The notes under the pieces were generated by a model. The model had not been told where the DNA came from. It saw nothing but the letters and a program-made list of their open reading frames with translations, and searched no databases. From Maricaulis sp. (GTDB lineage Bacteria > Pseudomonadota > Alphaproteobacteria > Caulobacterales > Maricaulaceae): a stretch of DNA of 64,000 bases. Each line of letters begins with the position of its first letter. The stretch's first letter is position 1. A program made the position numbers and the translations under genes. Shown here piece by piece: positions 1 through 10,700 of the stretch. The stretch spans positions 682,001-746,000 of the forward strand of contig NZ_JAEPNI010000002.1 of NCBI RefSeq assembly GCF_017643475.1. The letters run 5' to 3'.

Positions 1-616
1 TCACGGCGCAGGCGCCATCATTGACCAGCGAGCTGTGGGCTTCCTTGCCGCGCAGTTTGACGATGATCGAGAAGAGGCCCTTATGGGCGGTGACAACCCT
101 CATGTCCGTCGGCTCGCCCACCACGACAGTTTCGGGCTTGAAAGCGCCTTTCATGATCTGGTCAATCATCGACGGAGCCCCGAGACAGCCGACCTCCTCG
201 TCATAGGACAGGGCGATATGGACCGGCCGCTTCAGGTCAGCAGCGGCGATTTTCGGCGCCAGCGCCAGGATGCAGGCCGAAAAGCCCTTCATGTCACAGG
301 TCCCGCGCCCGTAGAGCAGGCCGTCCTTCTCGGTCAGATCCCAAGGGTCAGTCGTCCAGGGCTGACCATCCACCGGCACCACATCGGTATGGCCGGACAG
401 CACGATACCGCCATCCACCTTGGGGCCAAATACCGCGTGCAGATTGGCCTTGCGCCCGTCCGGACTGGGAATGCGTTCACACCAGGCCCCCAGCGCTGTG
501 AGCTTGCCCTCGACATAATCGATCAGCTCGAGATTGGAGTTTCGGGAGGTCGTATCAAAGGCGACGAGCGTGCGCAGCTCGTCGATGGCGGTGTCAAGGA
601 AGACGCTGTTCGGCAT
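1..616 (-). CDS. argE: Acetylornithine deacetylase, M20 metallopeptidase family (partial)
   Basis: The N-terminal 205 residues of an M20-family deacetylase; the rest lies beyond the left edge. It begins at ATG 616 and reads without a stop to base 1. The metal-binding motifs are clear: SGHTDVVPVDGQPW (metal-ligand His and Asp) and GRGTCDMKG, followed by DEEVGCLGAP with the catalytic Glu region. SGHTDVVPVDGQ is typical of acetylornithine deacetylase, which releases ornithine from N-acetylornithine in arginine synthesis. Succinyl-diaminopimelate desuccinylase is the main alternative. It diverges from the TadG-like gene, with about 90 bp between the two starts. Confidence 0.85.
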   Translation of the reverse strand, partial: MPNSVFLDTAIDELRTLVAFDTTSRNSNLELIDYVEGKLTALGAWCERIPSPDGRKANLHAVFGPKVDGGIVLSGHTDVVPVDGQPWTTDPWDLTEKDGLLYGRGTCDMKGFSACILALAPKIAAADLKRPVHIALSYDEEVGCLGAPSMIDQIMKGAFKPETVVVGEPTDMRVVTAHKGLFSIIVKLRGKEAHSSLVNDGACAV

Positions 617-710
617 GGCATTTTCGCTAAAATTAGTCGTGTTCGGGAACCCATCCTTAAGACGCCCGCCCTATGCTGTCAGGTAGAAAAGGCGCAAATG
701 CGCCCGGGTG

Positions 711-2204
711 ATGGTGAAAATGCTGAACTGGCTACGCGATTTCTGGAGAGATCGTCGCGGTAATGTCGCGATGATTTTCGCCCTGTCCTTGTTGCCCGTG
801 ACGGTATTGTCCGGCGGCGCCGTCGACTTCTCCCAGGCCATGAATGCGCGCACCCGCCTGTCCCAAGCCCTCGACGCTGCGGCTCTGGCCGTGGGCGTGA
901 ACCCAAGCATTTCCGACGCGGATGCGCTGGATATCGCGCGTGATTTCATTTCAGCGAACTATCCGGGGCGCGAACTGGGCGATGTCGTAAATGTCCAGGT
1001 GTCGATGAACAATCAGTCCGACACCGTCACTGTAACAGGGCAAGCCAAGGTTCAAACGATTATCCTGGGCCTGATCGGGATCGATTATCTCACCGTGAAC
1101 TGGCAGACAGAGGTCCAGCGCGCCCGCTCGCGCCTGGAACTCGTCATGGTGCTCGACAATACGGGTTCGATGGGTGGCTCCAAGATTCGTGATCTGCGGG
1201 ACAGCGCGGAACTGCTGACCGAAATCCTGCACGAAGCCGCCGAGGAACCCGGTGATGTACGCATTGGCCTGGTGCCGTTTGCGGCGACGGTGAATGTGGG
1301 CACCAATTACGAGCGAGTCTGGTGGATGGATCCCAATGGCGACAACCCCGATCATGGCGATTGGTCAGGGGGCCGCGACGCCAATCACTGGGATCTGTTT
1401 GATCGCATGCGTTACGAGGACTGGGACGGCTGCGTTGAAGCGCGCGCCATTCCGATGGACATCGACAACACGCCCCCTTCGCCCGGCGATCCGTCAACAT
1501 TGTTCTTCCCGTATTTCGCACCAGACGAACCTGACAATGACAGTGATTACAGGAACGATTATCTCAACGATGGCCGTACCGGTAACTACCGTCAGCGCCT
1601 GCGTCAGATGGGCAAATACAACGATGCCCAGATCCTGCGTGACTACGGCCCGAATATGCGCTGCACGACGACGCCGATCACGCCTCTGACGACCTCGCAA
1701 AATACTATTGAAAACGCGATTGACCGCATGGGTGCGAGTGGCACGACCAACATCCCCCAGGGTGTCGGCTGGGGCATCCGTGTGATCTCTCCGGAAGAAC
1801 CTTTTACGGAAGGCACGACCTGGGATGATCGCGAGGTCATCAAGGCTATGGTGATCCTGACCGACGGCGAAAACGTGATGTACGGCCGATCGACTGATCT
1901 CCGCTCCGATTACGGTGCTTACGGTTTTTCTCGCTTCGGGCGACTCGGCACGACCTCGAGCAGCTTCTCGACGCTGGCAAGCCGTCTAAACAGCCGGCTC
2001 ACAGCGGCGTGCGACGAAGCCAAGCGACTGGGCATTCGTGTTTACACGATCACTTTCCAGGTGAACTCGTCATCCACGCGCAATCTCATGCAGGACTGCG
2101 CATCCAATCCGAGCCTCTATTTCGACTCGCCGTCCAGTTCAGCCCTGCGCGACGCGTTCGAGATGATCGCGGGCGATCTGACCAATCTGCGCCTGTCGCG
2201 CTAG
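711..2204 (+). CDS. TadG-like pilus-assembly / von Willebrand factor A protein
   Basis: A 497-aa protein with the TadE/TadG N-terminus: a short basic stretch (RDFWRDRRGNVAMIFAL) running into one membrane segment, then the region SQAMNARTRLSQALDAAALA. A vWA domain follows, with the MIDAS-like motif VMVLDNTGSMGG near residue 145 and a later strand MVILTDGEN. TadG proteins are envelope proteins of the Flp/Tad pilus system. No other tad gene is in the window, so this may be a solitary paralogue. Possible starts are GTG 708, ATG 711 and ATG 720; none has a strong Shine-Dalgarno, and I chose the first ATG. Its 3' end overlaps the convergent FKBP gene by 4 bp. Confidence 0.82.
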   Translation: MVKMLNWLRDFWRDRRGNVAMIFALSLLPVTVLSGGAVDFSQAMNARTRLSQALDAAALAVGVNPSISDADALDIARDFISANYPGRELGDVVNVQVSMNNQSDTVTVTGQAKVQTIILGLIGIDYLTVNWQTEVQRARSRLELVMVLDNTGSMGGSKIRDLRDSAELLTEILHEAAEEPGDVRIGLVPFAATVNVGTNYERVWWMDPNGDNPDHGDWSGGRDANHWDLFDRMRYEDWDGCVEARAIPMDIDNTPPSPGDPSTLFFPYFAPDEPDNDSDYRNDYLNDGRTGNYRQRLRQMGKYNDAQILRDYGPNMRCTTTPITPLTTSQNTIENAIDRMGASGTTNIPQGVGWGIRVISPEEPFTEGTTWDDREVIKAMVILTDGENVMYGRSTDLRSDYGAYGFSRFGRLGTTSSSFSTLASRLNSRLTAACDEAKRLGIRVYTITFQVNSSSTRNLMQDCASNPSLYFDSPSSSALRDAFEMIAGDLTNLRLSR

Positions 2205-2794
2205 CCGGCCTCTTCCTCGGTCTCTTCTTCCTGGCTCGGGATCGCCAGCAGTTCGAGCGTGAAGATCAGCGCCTCGTTCGGACCAATCGGACCGCCCGGC
2301 GTGCCACGCTCGCGATAACCCAGAGCAGGATCGACATAGAGTTCCCACTCCTCGCCGACACGCATCATCGGCAGGGCCTCCACCCACGCACCGATCAGGC
2401 GGCTGGAATCAAACGTCGCCGGGTCACCCAGGGCATAGCTGTCATTGAACGCCTCGCCATTAGGGTGCAGGCCGCGATAGTGGACGGTGACCATATCACC
2501 GGAGATCGGGGAAGCCCCGTCCTGGCTGGCCCGGCGAATGCGATACAGCAACCCGCTCTCGGTCTCGAAGACACACGTCCCTTCACGCACGACATCCAGA
2601 TAAGCGGTCGATTGCTCACGTGCCGTCTGCGGATTGCGCTCGGTGTGGTCAAAACCGGCCAGGGTGATGAAACCCTCACCATCGGGGATTTCACAATTGC
2701 GTTGCTCGGCCAGGTCACCTTCAAAGCGGGTGCCACCGGAACAGGCGGCCAGAGTCAGCGCCAGTGCGGATACGGAAATGAAACGAGTGTTCAT
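2201..2794 (-). CDS. FKBP-type peptidyl-prolyl cis-trans isomerase, lipoprotein
   Basis: A 197-aa predicted lipoprotein. It has a signal sequence with lipobox LAAC (residues 15-18), then an FKBP domain over roughly residues 80-190: VTVHYRGLHPNGEAFNDSY, the loop AWVEALPMMRVGEEWELYV, the flap ALGYRERGTPGGPIGPNEAL and the last strand IFTLELLAI. This is a periplasmic fold helper acting on Xaa-Pro bonds, like FkpA or Mip. The tail is acidic (SQEEETEEEAG). It starts 11 bp after the M16 protease stop, so the two are probably co-transcribed in an envelope proteostasis unit. Confidence 0.9.
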   Translation of the reverse strand: MNTRFISVSALALTLAACSGGTRFEGDLAEQRNCEIPDGEGFITLAGFDHTERNPQTAREQSTAYLDVVREGTCVFETESGLLYRIRRASQDGASPISGDMVTVHYRGLHPNGEAFNDSYALGDPATFDSSRLIGAWVEALPMMRVGEEWELYVDPALGYRERGTPGGPIGPNEALIFTLELLAIPSQEEETEEEAG

Positions 2795-2805
2795 GGGTCT
2801 CTCCC

Positions 2806-5655
2806 CTATTCCTCTGCCTCGCGGGCAATAATCGAGACACGCCAGCCATTCTCGGCCTGCAGATAGGTTTGCGCGGCGGCGGTCACTTCCTCGATCGTGA
2901 CAGTTGCATAATCGCTTTCGAGCGAACGGATACGCTCAAGACGGTTCGGGTCACGCCAGGAACCTGACAGCCAGGACGTCCATGCGCCATTGCTCTGGAA
3001 CGCGTCCTCGATCTGCTCCAACAGCGGACGACGAGCCCGCAACATCTCGTCCTCGCTGATATCGCCATTGGCCAGGGCGGCCGCCAGCTCATCCACGGCA
3101 TCATAGGTCGCTGCGAGGTTTTCGGCGCTGACATCAACACCGACCCACAGATATCCATAACCGGGATAAACGTCGGAGGAGACATCCGAATTAAAGGCAG
3201 AATAGGTCAAGCCGTCCTGCTCGCGCAGGCGTTCGGTCAGCTTCAGGTCAAAAACGGCCCGCAGCAGGCTGATCGTGCGGTCGTGGCGCGTATCATTGCT
3301 GTCCGTCGTGGCCCAATAGGTATTGGCCATCACCTGGTCCGGTTGACCATTGTGGCGCAACACCAGCGGTTCTGCATTGGGTGCCGGGAAGCTGACCTGA
3401 CGAGACTCGTCATAACGCGGCCAGCTGTCGGCACGGGCCGGCAAGGCTCCGAATGTCTGAGCCAGGGCGTCCATGGCTGCTGCTTCCGGCAGGTCGCCCA
3501 CAATGGTGATATCTATGGGTGCAGTTGCCAGTGCCTCGCTCAGGAAAGCCTGGATCGCCGGCATGTCGATATCGGCCAGCTCCGCTTCCGTCGGATTGCC
3601 GTATCGCGTGTCACCGCTACGCAGGAGACGCGCGACGTCAGCCTGAAGAACACCCGTCGGCGAGGAGTAGAAGTTGCGCCGCACTTCCGGCGCCACGGCA
3701 CGAAAACGCGCCAGCCCCTCCGGACGCCAGCCCGGATCCGTCATATAGGCCGCAAACAGCTGCAGCTGGGCCAGGAAATCACCCGGCGTGGTGCTCGAGG
3801 AAAAGATGAATGACTGGTCGCCGACGCCAAAATTGACCCCGAGATCACGACCGGCCAGAACGCGTCCCAGCTCGTCAAACGAATGGGCGCCAAGACCGGA
3901 CTGGGTGAAGATCGCGCCTGCAACGACGTCAACAGCCGGAAGCGCGCGCGGCTCCAGCGATCCGGCACCGAAATCGATGCGGACATTGACCCGCTCATCC
4001 TCAAACTCAGAGTATTTGTAGGTCACCGACACGCCGTTCTCGAAACGTGCGCGTACAACACCAAGATCCTCGATCTCACTGCGCTCGGAAACCGAGCCGG
4101 CCGCACCGAAATCAGTGTAGGCGAATTCGGCTGTGCCAGTCTCCACCGGCGGCTCGACCGGAATTTCATTGCTCTGTTTCCAGGCATCACGGATACGGCG
4201 ATCCGCGTCGGGCATTTCGGTCGAGCTGGCCATGAAGACGAGCGGCTCGACGCCGTCCCACTGGGCACTGAATGCCTCGTTCACGGCGTCCAGCGTAATG
4301 CCAGGCAGGCTCTCACGATAACGCTCCAGGCCTGATTGCGGTGTCGTGAACACCATCTCGTTTCGCCACATCGACCAGATGCTATCTGCCAGCGATGAAC
4401 TGTCTCGCGTGGCGGACTGATCCGCGGCCGACTCCAGGCTTGTGATCTGGTTTGCGAGTTGCTCGTCCAGCTCGGCCTGGGTGAAACCGTGTTCCAGAGC
4501 GCGGCGCAATTCCTGCTCGACGAGGGCCAGTCCTTCTTCCCAGCGATCCGGAGCGGATACGGCGAGAACCGACGCTCGGTCTGCAATCTCATAGCTGGTT
4601 CCGTGCGAAACCTGCGCCTGCAGTAGCGGGGACACACCGGAACTGACGATAGTATCGAAACGGCGGCTGAGAATGGCATCACCCAAGCCTGCCAGGTTAT
4701 TGTTGAAACGCTCCTCGCGCGTATCCGGCCGGTGCACATGCGGGCGGATCGCATCGATGGTCAGGATGGTGAAAACTTCCGGATCGTAAAAGTAGCCGAC
4801 GGAGAAGGGACGACCGTCCTCGACTTCACCGATCTCCGGATCAGGACGCGGGTTTTCCGGTTGTTCCCAGTCAGAGAAACGCTCGCGGATGCGCGACTCG
4901 ACATCCCCGACATCAATATCCCCGGTGACCACCAGCATGGCCCGTCCGGGAATGTAGAAATTCTCGTAATAATCCAGGAACTGCTCGCGCCCGGCCGTCT
5001 CGATCACTTCCGTCGTGCCAATAGCATCGCGATCAGCCACCAACGTGCCTGGGAAGCGGAAACGGTTCAGCGCATTGTTCCAGCGACGGATCGGCGTGTC
5101 GCGGAAACGTTCCTCGGAAAGGATGACACCGCGCTCACGATCGATGGCCTCGATGTCCATCGTCAGCTCGCTCGCGGTTTCCCGCATCAGGAAGAGCGCG
5201 GTTTCGAGCGTCTCGGCATCGGCTTCCGGCAGGTCGAGCTGGTACCCGACAGTTTCAAAGCCGGTGAAGGCATTGGTATCAGGGCCGAACTGGAGCCCGA
5301 AACGCTCCAGCAGTGGAACCATGTCGCCTTCTTCCACATTGGTGGAGCCGTTAAAGGCCATGTGCTCGATGAAGTGCGCCAGGCCGCGCTGGTCCTCGCT
5401 CTCGGCCAGCGAGCCGACATTGAAGACAAGACGAACAGCAGCGACATTCTCTGGCGTGGAGTTTTGCATGATCGCAAAACGCAAACCATTGTCGAGCTGT
5501 CCGTAACGCACGGCCGGATCGACCGGAAGGTCGCTGGTTTCATGCGCGAAAATGAACTCGGCAACCGGTTCGACAGGACCAGCTGCCGGCTGGCATGCCG
5601 CGAGCGCAACAGCGCTCAGCGAGGCCAGGAGGCCGGTTTGCATTGTACGGAGCAT
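2806..5655 (-). CDS. M16 family zinc metalloprotease, lipoprotein
   Basis: A 949-aa two-module M16 (pitrilysin/insulinase-type) protease. The inverted zinc motif HFIEH is at residues 94-98, within RGLAHFIEHMAFNGST. The N- and C-terminal halves are the usual M16 duplications, and only the first carries the zinc site. I chose ATG 5655 rather than 5730: a GGGAGAGG Shine-Dalgarno precedes it, and it gives a clean lipoprotein signal ending in LAACQP. The product is probably an outer- or inner-membrane-anchored periplasmic peptidase of the PqqL type. It lies between the peptide-ABC ATPase upstream and the FKBP gene downstream on the same strand, with gaps of 81 and 11 bp. Confidence 0.92.
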   Translation of the reverse strand: MLRTMQTGLLASLSAVALAACQPAAGPVEPVAEFIFAHETSDLPVDPAVRYGQLDNGLRFAIMQNSTPENVAAVRLVFNVGSLAESEDQRGLAHFIEHMAFNGSTNVEEGDMVPLLERFGLQFGPDTNAFTGFETVGYQLDLPEADAETLETALFLMRETASELTMDIEAIDRERGVILSEERFRDTPIRRWNNALNRFRFPGTLVADRDAIGTTEVIETAGREQFLDYYENFYIPGRAMLVVTGDIDVGDVESRIRERFSDWEQPENPRPDPEIGEVEDGRPFSVGYFYDPEVFTILTIDAIRPHVHRPDTREERFNNNLAGLGDAILSRRFDTIVSSGVSPLLQAQVSHGTSYEIADRASVLAVSAPDRWEEGLALVEQELRRALEHGFTQAELDEQLANQITSLESAADQSATRDSSSLADSIWSMWRNEMVFTTPQSGLERYRESLPGITLDAVNEAFSAQWDGVEPLVFMASSTEMPDADRRIRDAWKQSNEIPVEPPVETGTAEFAYTDFGAAGSVSERSEIEDLGVVRARFENGVSVTYKYSEFEDERVNVRIDFGAGSLEPRALPAVDVVAGAIFTQSGLGAHSFDELGRVLAGRDLGVNFGVGDQSFIFSSSTTPGDFLAQLQLFAAYMTDPGWRPEGLARFRAVAPEVRRNFYSSPTGVLQADVARLLRSGDTRYGNPTEAELADIDMPAIQAFLSEALATAPIDITIVGDLPEAAAMDALAQTFGALPARADSWPRYDESRQVSFPAPNAEPLVLRHNGQPDQVMANTYWATTDSNDTRHDRTISLLRAVFDLKLTERLREQDGLTYSAFNSDVSSDVYPGYGYLWVGVDVSAENLAATYDAVDELAAALANGDISEDEMLRARRPLLEQIEDAFQSNGAWTSWLSGSWRDPNRLERIRSLESDYATVTIEEVTAAAQTYLQAENGWRVSIIAREAEE

Positions 5656-5736
5656 TAGACACCCTCTCCCGGGAAGTATTTCGTCACAACTAGGCGTCCC
5701 CCTGCCCGGTGTCGAATGAATTCGAGGCAAGACGCC

Positions 5737-7596
5737 TCAGGCTGCATTATCCTCGTCGACCGGGTCATGTTCGGCAACCCAGTGCCCCGGAGAGACTTCG
5801 ATCAGCTGCGGGCGGTACTGCTCCACATCCGGATCGTCGACGATCTTGGACTTCATGAAACGCAATTGCGCACGCGTATCCATTGGCGATGGCAATTCAC
5901 CATCCAGCTTCAGACGTTTACGCGACTTCTCGACCTCCGGGTCCGGCACAGGCACGGCGGAGATCAAAGCCTTGGTATAAGGGTGACGGGCGTCCGTATA
6001 GATCTGGTCGCGATCGGCCAGTTCCACGACACGGCCCAGATACAGAACCATCACACGGTGGGAAATCTCGCGCACGACAGACAGGTCGTGGGAGATAAAG
6101 ATCATTGCCAGCCCCATCTCCTGCTGCAGCTTGATAAGAAGCTCGACGATCTGGGCCTGGATCGAAACATCCAGTGCCGAAACGGCCTCGTCACAGATAA
6201 CCAGTTTCGGTTTCAGGATCATCGCACGGGCGATGCCGACACGCTGGTTCTGGCCACCGGAAAGCTCGTGCGGATAGCGGTTGATCATGTTCGGGTCGAG
6301 ACCGACCTTTTCCATCATCTCGCGCACCTGTTTCTGGCGCTCCGAGCGTTTCATGTTCGGGCGGTGCGTCTGCAGCGGCTCGGCGATGGAGGCGCCGATC
6401 GTCATGCGCGGATCCAGCGAGGCCAGCGGGTCCTGGAAGACGATCTGCAGGCCCTGGCGGGCTTCACGCAGCTTCCTGGAGCCCATGTTCAGCAGATCCT
6501 TACCAAGCCAGCTCACTGTACCGGTGTGCGATGGTACGAGGCGCAGGACTGCGCGCGCCAGGGTGGACTTGCCACAACCAGACTCGCCCACAACGCCCAG
6601 CGTCTCGCCCTGTCTGAGGTCAAAGCTGATCCCGTCCACGGCACGCAGCGTCTTGTGTTCCGGGAAGAAACCGCCTGACACGCGGATCGGGAACTGGACA
6701 CGCACATCCTCGGCCTCGAGCATCGGCTCGACATCATTGGCCGGCGGCGGGCCCAGCGGCGTGTGTCCCGGGCGGTCGGCCTGGTCAATGCGCGGCATCG
6801 CGTCCAGCAACATCTTGGTATAGTCGTCGGTCGGCGCCTTGAAGATCTGGTTGACGTCACCGCCTTCAACATAAACGCCGTTCTTCATGACCTGCACACG
6901 GTCGGCCATGCGCGCCACAACACCCATATCGTGGGTGATGAGCGCCAGGGCCGCCCCGGTTTCACGCTTCAGCTCGTCCATGATGTCCAGCACCTCGGCC
7001 TGGACCGTCACGTCCAGCGCTGTTGTCGGCTCATCGCAGATCAGGAGATCAGGTTCACAGAGCATGGCCATGGCGATCATCACACGCTGGCGCATGCCAC
7101 CGGACAATTCGTGCGGATACTGGCGCAGACGGCGCTTGGCTTCGGGAATACGAACACGCTCCAGCCAGTTCAGCGCATGTTTCTCGGCCGCCTCGCCCTT
7201 GAGATTGAGATGGATGCCGAGGACTTCCTGCAACTGGCTGCCCACACGCATGTGAGGCGTCAGCGAGGTTAGCGGATCCTGGAAGATCATCGTCATCTTC
7301 TTGCCGCGCACCGCGTTGAGCTTGCCCGGGGGCAGGCCCAGGATTTCCTTGCCGCGATACTGGATCGATCCACTGGCCCTGCCGTTGGAGGCCAGAAGCC
7401 CCATCGCCGACAGGAAGGTCTGGCTCTTGCCGGAGCCGGACTCACCTACGACCGCAAGGCATTCACCGGAGTTGATTTCCAGCGACACGCCCCGCACGGC
7501 ATCGACTGCACCGTCCGGTGTATCGAACGTCACATTGAGATCGCTGACCTTGAGAACAGGTCCTTCGCTCGAGGCCTCGGCACGGGATAACGTCAC
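5737..7596 (-). CDS. Fused dipeptide/oligopeptide ABC transporter ATP-binding protein (DppD-DppF type)
   Basis: A 619-aa protein with two complete ABC ATPase domains. Domain 1 has Walker A GESGSGKS, signature LSGGMRQRV and Walker [13 protein letters not shown]. Domain 2 has [18 protein letters not shown] and [12 protein letters not shown]. Each ends with an oligopeptide-type C-terminal region (for example [19 protein letters not shown]). This is the fused arrangement seen in YejF-like importers of peptides or microcin C. In Walker B of domain 2, Pro-Thr is replaced by Ala-Val. The start is GTG 7596, with GGAG about 9 nt upstream. No permease or binding-protein gene is adjacent, so its partners are encoded elsewhere. 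Confidence 0.92.
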   Translation of the reverse strand: MTLSRAEASSEGPVLKVSDLNVTFDTPDGAVDAVRGVSLEINSGECLAVVGESGSGKSQTFLSAMGLLASNGRASGSIQYRGKEILGLPPGKLNAVRGKKMTMIFQDPLTSLTPHMRVGSQLQEVLGIHLNLKGEAAEKHALNWLERVRIPEAKRRLRQYPHELSGGMRQRVMIAMAMLCEPDLLICDEPTTALDVTVQAEVLDIMDELKRETGAALALITHDMGVVARMADRVQVMKNGVYVEGGDVNQIFKAPTDDYTKMLLDAMPRIDQADRPGHTPLGPPPANDVEPMLEAEDVRVQFPIRVSGGFFPEHKTLRAVDGISFDLRQGETLGVVGESGCGKSTLARAVLRLVPSHTGTVSWLGKDLLNMGSRKLREARQGLQIVFQDPLASLDPRMTIGASIAEPLQTHRPNMKRSERQKQVREMMEKVGLDPNMINRYPHELSGGQNQRVGIARAMILKPKLVICDEAVSALDVSIQAQIVELLIKLQQEMGLAMIFISHDLSVVREISHRVMVLYLGRVVELADRDQIYTDARHPYTKALISAVPVPDPEVEKSRKRLKLDGELPSPMDTRAQLRFMKSKIVDDPDVEQYRPQLIEVSPGHWVAEHDPVDEDNAA

Positions 7597-7792
7597 AACT
7601 CAACTCCGCAGTAATGAAGGTGGCGCGCAGTCTATCCGCGCAGGACCGTTTGGCCAGCACACATTTCATTGAGCAGCTGCACGCACATAAATGATGCAAG
7701 CGCCCCAGCGCCCTTCACTTTTGCTTATCGAGTTGCAAGATAGGGAGACTCGCAAATCTCCACTTCCGGACGATGCGAACAGAAAGGCTCGT

Positions 7793-10700
7793 ATGTCGGC
7801 TGCCAATGCTGATCTGATGCGTGCGCTTTACCGCCACACGACGTCTGCTGTGATCGCGGCCAATCTCGACCGGGAGCTGACCGCCCTGAACGCCGCAGCA
7901 GAGCGCATGTTCGGCTATGCGGAAGCAGACATCCTCGGCAAGAAAAGCGAGGTGCTCTACGCTGATCCTCGCGATTATGGTCGCCTGGGACTTTCGCATT
8001 ACGGCTCTAACGCTGATCGCCTGGAAAGCTCGAAACCCTATCTGGTGCGTTATCGCACGCGTAATGGCCGTATTTTTGATGGCGAGACCGTCGGCTGCCC
8101 CATCGAGGATGACAACGGCAATCGCATCGGCCTCCTGTGTATCATCACGGATGTCACCAGCCGCCTGGCCATGCAGGCCAAGCTCGAGGCCAGCGACATC
8201 CAGCTGCGTGCCGCCCTCGCTTCAGCCAATGAAGGCGCCTTTTCCCTCAACCTGGCCACCGGGCTGGGCTCGACCCGCGGCTTCATCAACGAGTTTCTGG
8301 GCATTGCATCAGCCGATGCCACGATCAGCCTGGACCGCTGGGCCCAGGTCATTCACGAAGATGATCGCGGCTCATTCCGAACGGCCATAGACAAGATCCG
8401 TTCCTCACCCGGCCTGCCGCTGGACCTGACCTATCGGGCAGCGCGGGCCGACGGTCAGGAACGCTGGCTTCACACACGCGGCAAGGTCAGCGAATACGCC
8501 TCGGACGGATCCGCTCACCGGATCACGGGCGTCATCTCCGATGTCACCGACCGGCAAAACCTGGAACTCGAACTGGCCCGGCGCGAAAAACAACTCGACA
8601 GTGCCATCAATGCCGGTTCATGCGGCGCCTGGGAGGTTGACGCCAGGACGCTACAGGTCACGCCGATCGGCGAGATCCGCGAAATGCTCGGCATCCCGGA
8701 CGAACCCGAGACGATTGATGGCCGGATCTGGCTGCAGGCAACGCATGAAGACGAACGCCAGAATGTTGCCGACCAGCTGCGCGAACTCGCTGATGGTCGC
8801 ACCGATCAGCTCGACGCAGTCTATCGCCTGCTGGACAGCCGAACAGATGAATGGCGCTGGATGCACTCCCGCGGCGGCCTCATCGACGCCCCTGGCAACC
8901 GTCGGCTGGCCTCCGGTGTCTTGATCGACATCACCTCCGAAATCGAGCTGAAACAGAAGCTGGCCGAGAGTGAGAGGCGCATCTCCCGGGCTGTGGATGC
9001 CGGCCTTCACGGCGTCTGGGAGATCGATTTCGGCCGCGATGAGCTGGAGATCACTGGCCGCATCAACTCTGTCTTCGGCCTGTCCAGAGCGACGAACACC
9101 CACCCGGTCGAGAAATGGTTGCGGAACGTCTCCGAACATGACCGGGACCGCGTGCGCAGGGAGATTGACGACGTTTCCATGCAAGGCGAGGACGCGCGCT
9201 ATTTCTCGACTTTCCGAATGCTTACCGATGATGGCGAAATCGTCTGGGTAGATGTCAGCGGCGCCGTCTCCTCGGTCGACGAGAGCGGCCGCCCCACCCA
9301 TGCCGTTGGCCTGGTTACCGATGTCACCGAGCGAAAATCCCTGGAGCACCAGGTCGAATCCTCACAACGCCTGCTGCGGAACGCCATGGATGCCGCCAAT
9401 GAAGGTGCGTGGAGGCTGGATCTGAAAACCCAGGTCACCGAGGTGACCGGCGTTCTCAGCCGCATGATCGGGCTGGGCGACAGTGATGCGCTGACGACCT
9501 ATCAGGAATGGGCCGAGGGTGTGCACCCGGAAGACCGCAGCACCGCGGACACAGCATCCCTCGCCTTCATGAAGGGCGAACGTGAAACCGTCGACTACAT
9601 CGTCCGCTACAATTCGGCCGCCGATGGATGGGTCCGCCTGCACAATCGTGGCCGGGTAACCGAATGGGACGATCAGGGCCGGCCTACCATCGCTGTCGGT
9701 GCCATGACTGACATTACCGCCCAGTTCGAAACCTCTGAATTGCTGGCGGAACGGGAAAGCCAGGTCGAGGATGCCATCCAGACCGGCGCAATCAGCCTGT
9801 GGCGCTTTGACCGCAGCACCAACCAGATGTGGATGCGCGGCACATTCTCGCGGATGTTCTTCGACGACAATCCGGAGATCGTCATACCGATCGAAGATTG
9901 GATGGATCGCGTTCACCCGGATGATATTCCCCAGCTTGAGGCGTCCCGCGAACGACTGAACGAACCGGGAAATGACCTGGCAGCGCTGAGCTATCGCGTA
10001 CACGCCGATGATGGCGAGTGGATGTGGGTCCGCACGTCCGGTCGCGTGGTGGAGCGATATCCAGATGGAAGTGCGAGGGTCACGAGTGGCGTGGTCGTTG
10101 ATGTCGACGAGATCCACAAGGCACGCGACCTCGCCTCGACCGAACGTCTGCGTTTCGAACAGGTCTATCGCTCGACGCCGGCAATGATGCACACCATCAA
10201 CGCCGATGGAGACATGATCCAGGTCTCTGACTACTGGCTCTCCTATTTCGGCTATGAGCGCGAGGAGGTCATCGGCAAGAAGTCCATCGATTTCCTGGAT
10301 GATGAATCGCGGGAACGCGCTATCGAGCACATGCTGCCGGAGCTTTTCCGAACCGGTCACCAAGCCAACACACCCTACCGGTTCAAGCGCAAGGACGGCC
10401 GGACCGTAGATGTGTTGCTGTCCTCTTTCCTTGAGCGCGGAGACGATGGCACGCCGCTTCGCAGCTTCGCCGTGATGACCGACGTCACACCCTTGCGGAC
10501 GGCCTATGAACAGTTGGAACGCTCCAACAAGGAACTCGACCGGTTTGCCACCGTCGCCTCCCACGACTTGCAGGAACCCCTGCGCAAGATCAGCGCCTTC
10601 GCCTCGCTCATCCGCCGTCGCTACACCGACCGACTGGACGAGGAAGGTGTGCGTTCCCTGGATTTCCTGGTCGACGCCGCTCAGCGCATGCAAACGCTGA

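Noticed and set aside
7691-7792. Longer N-terminus for the PAS kinase
   Set aside because: No Shine-Dalgarno at 7691, and the extra 34 residues precede the first PAS without recognisable content; kept as an alternative only.
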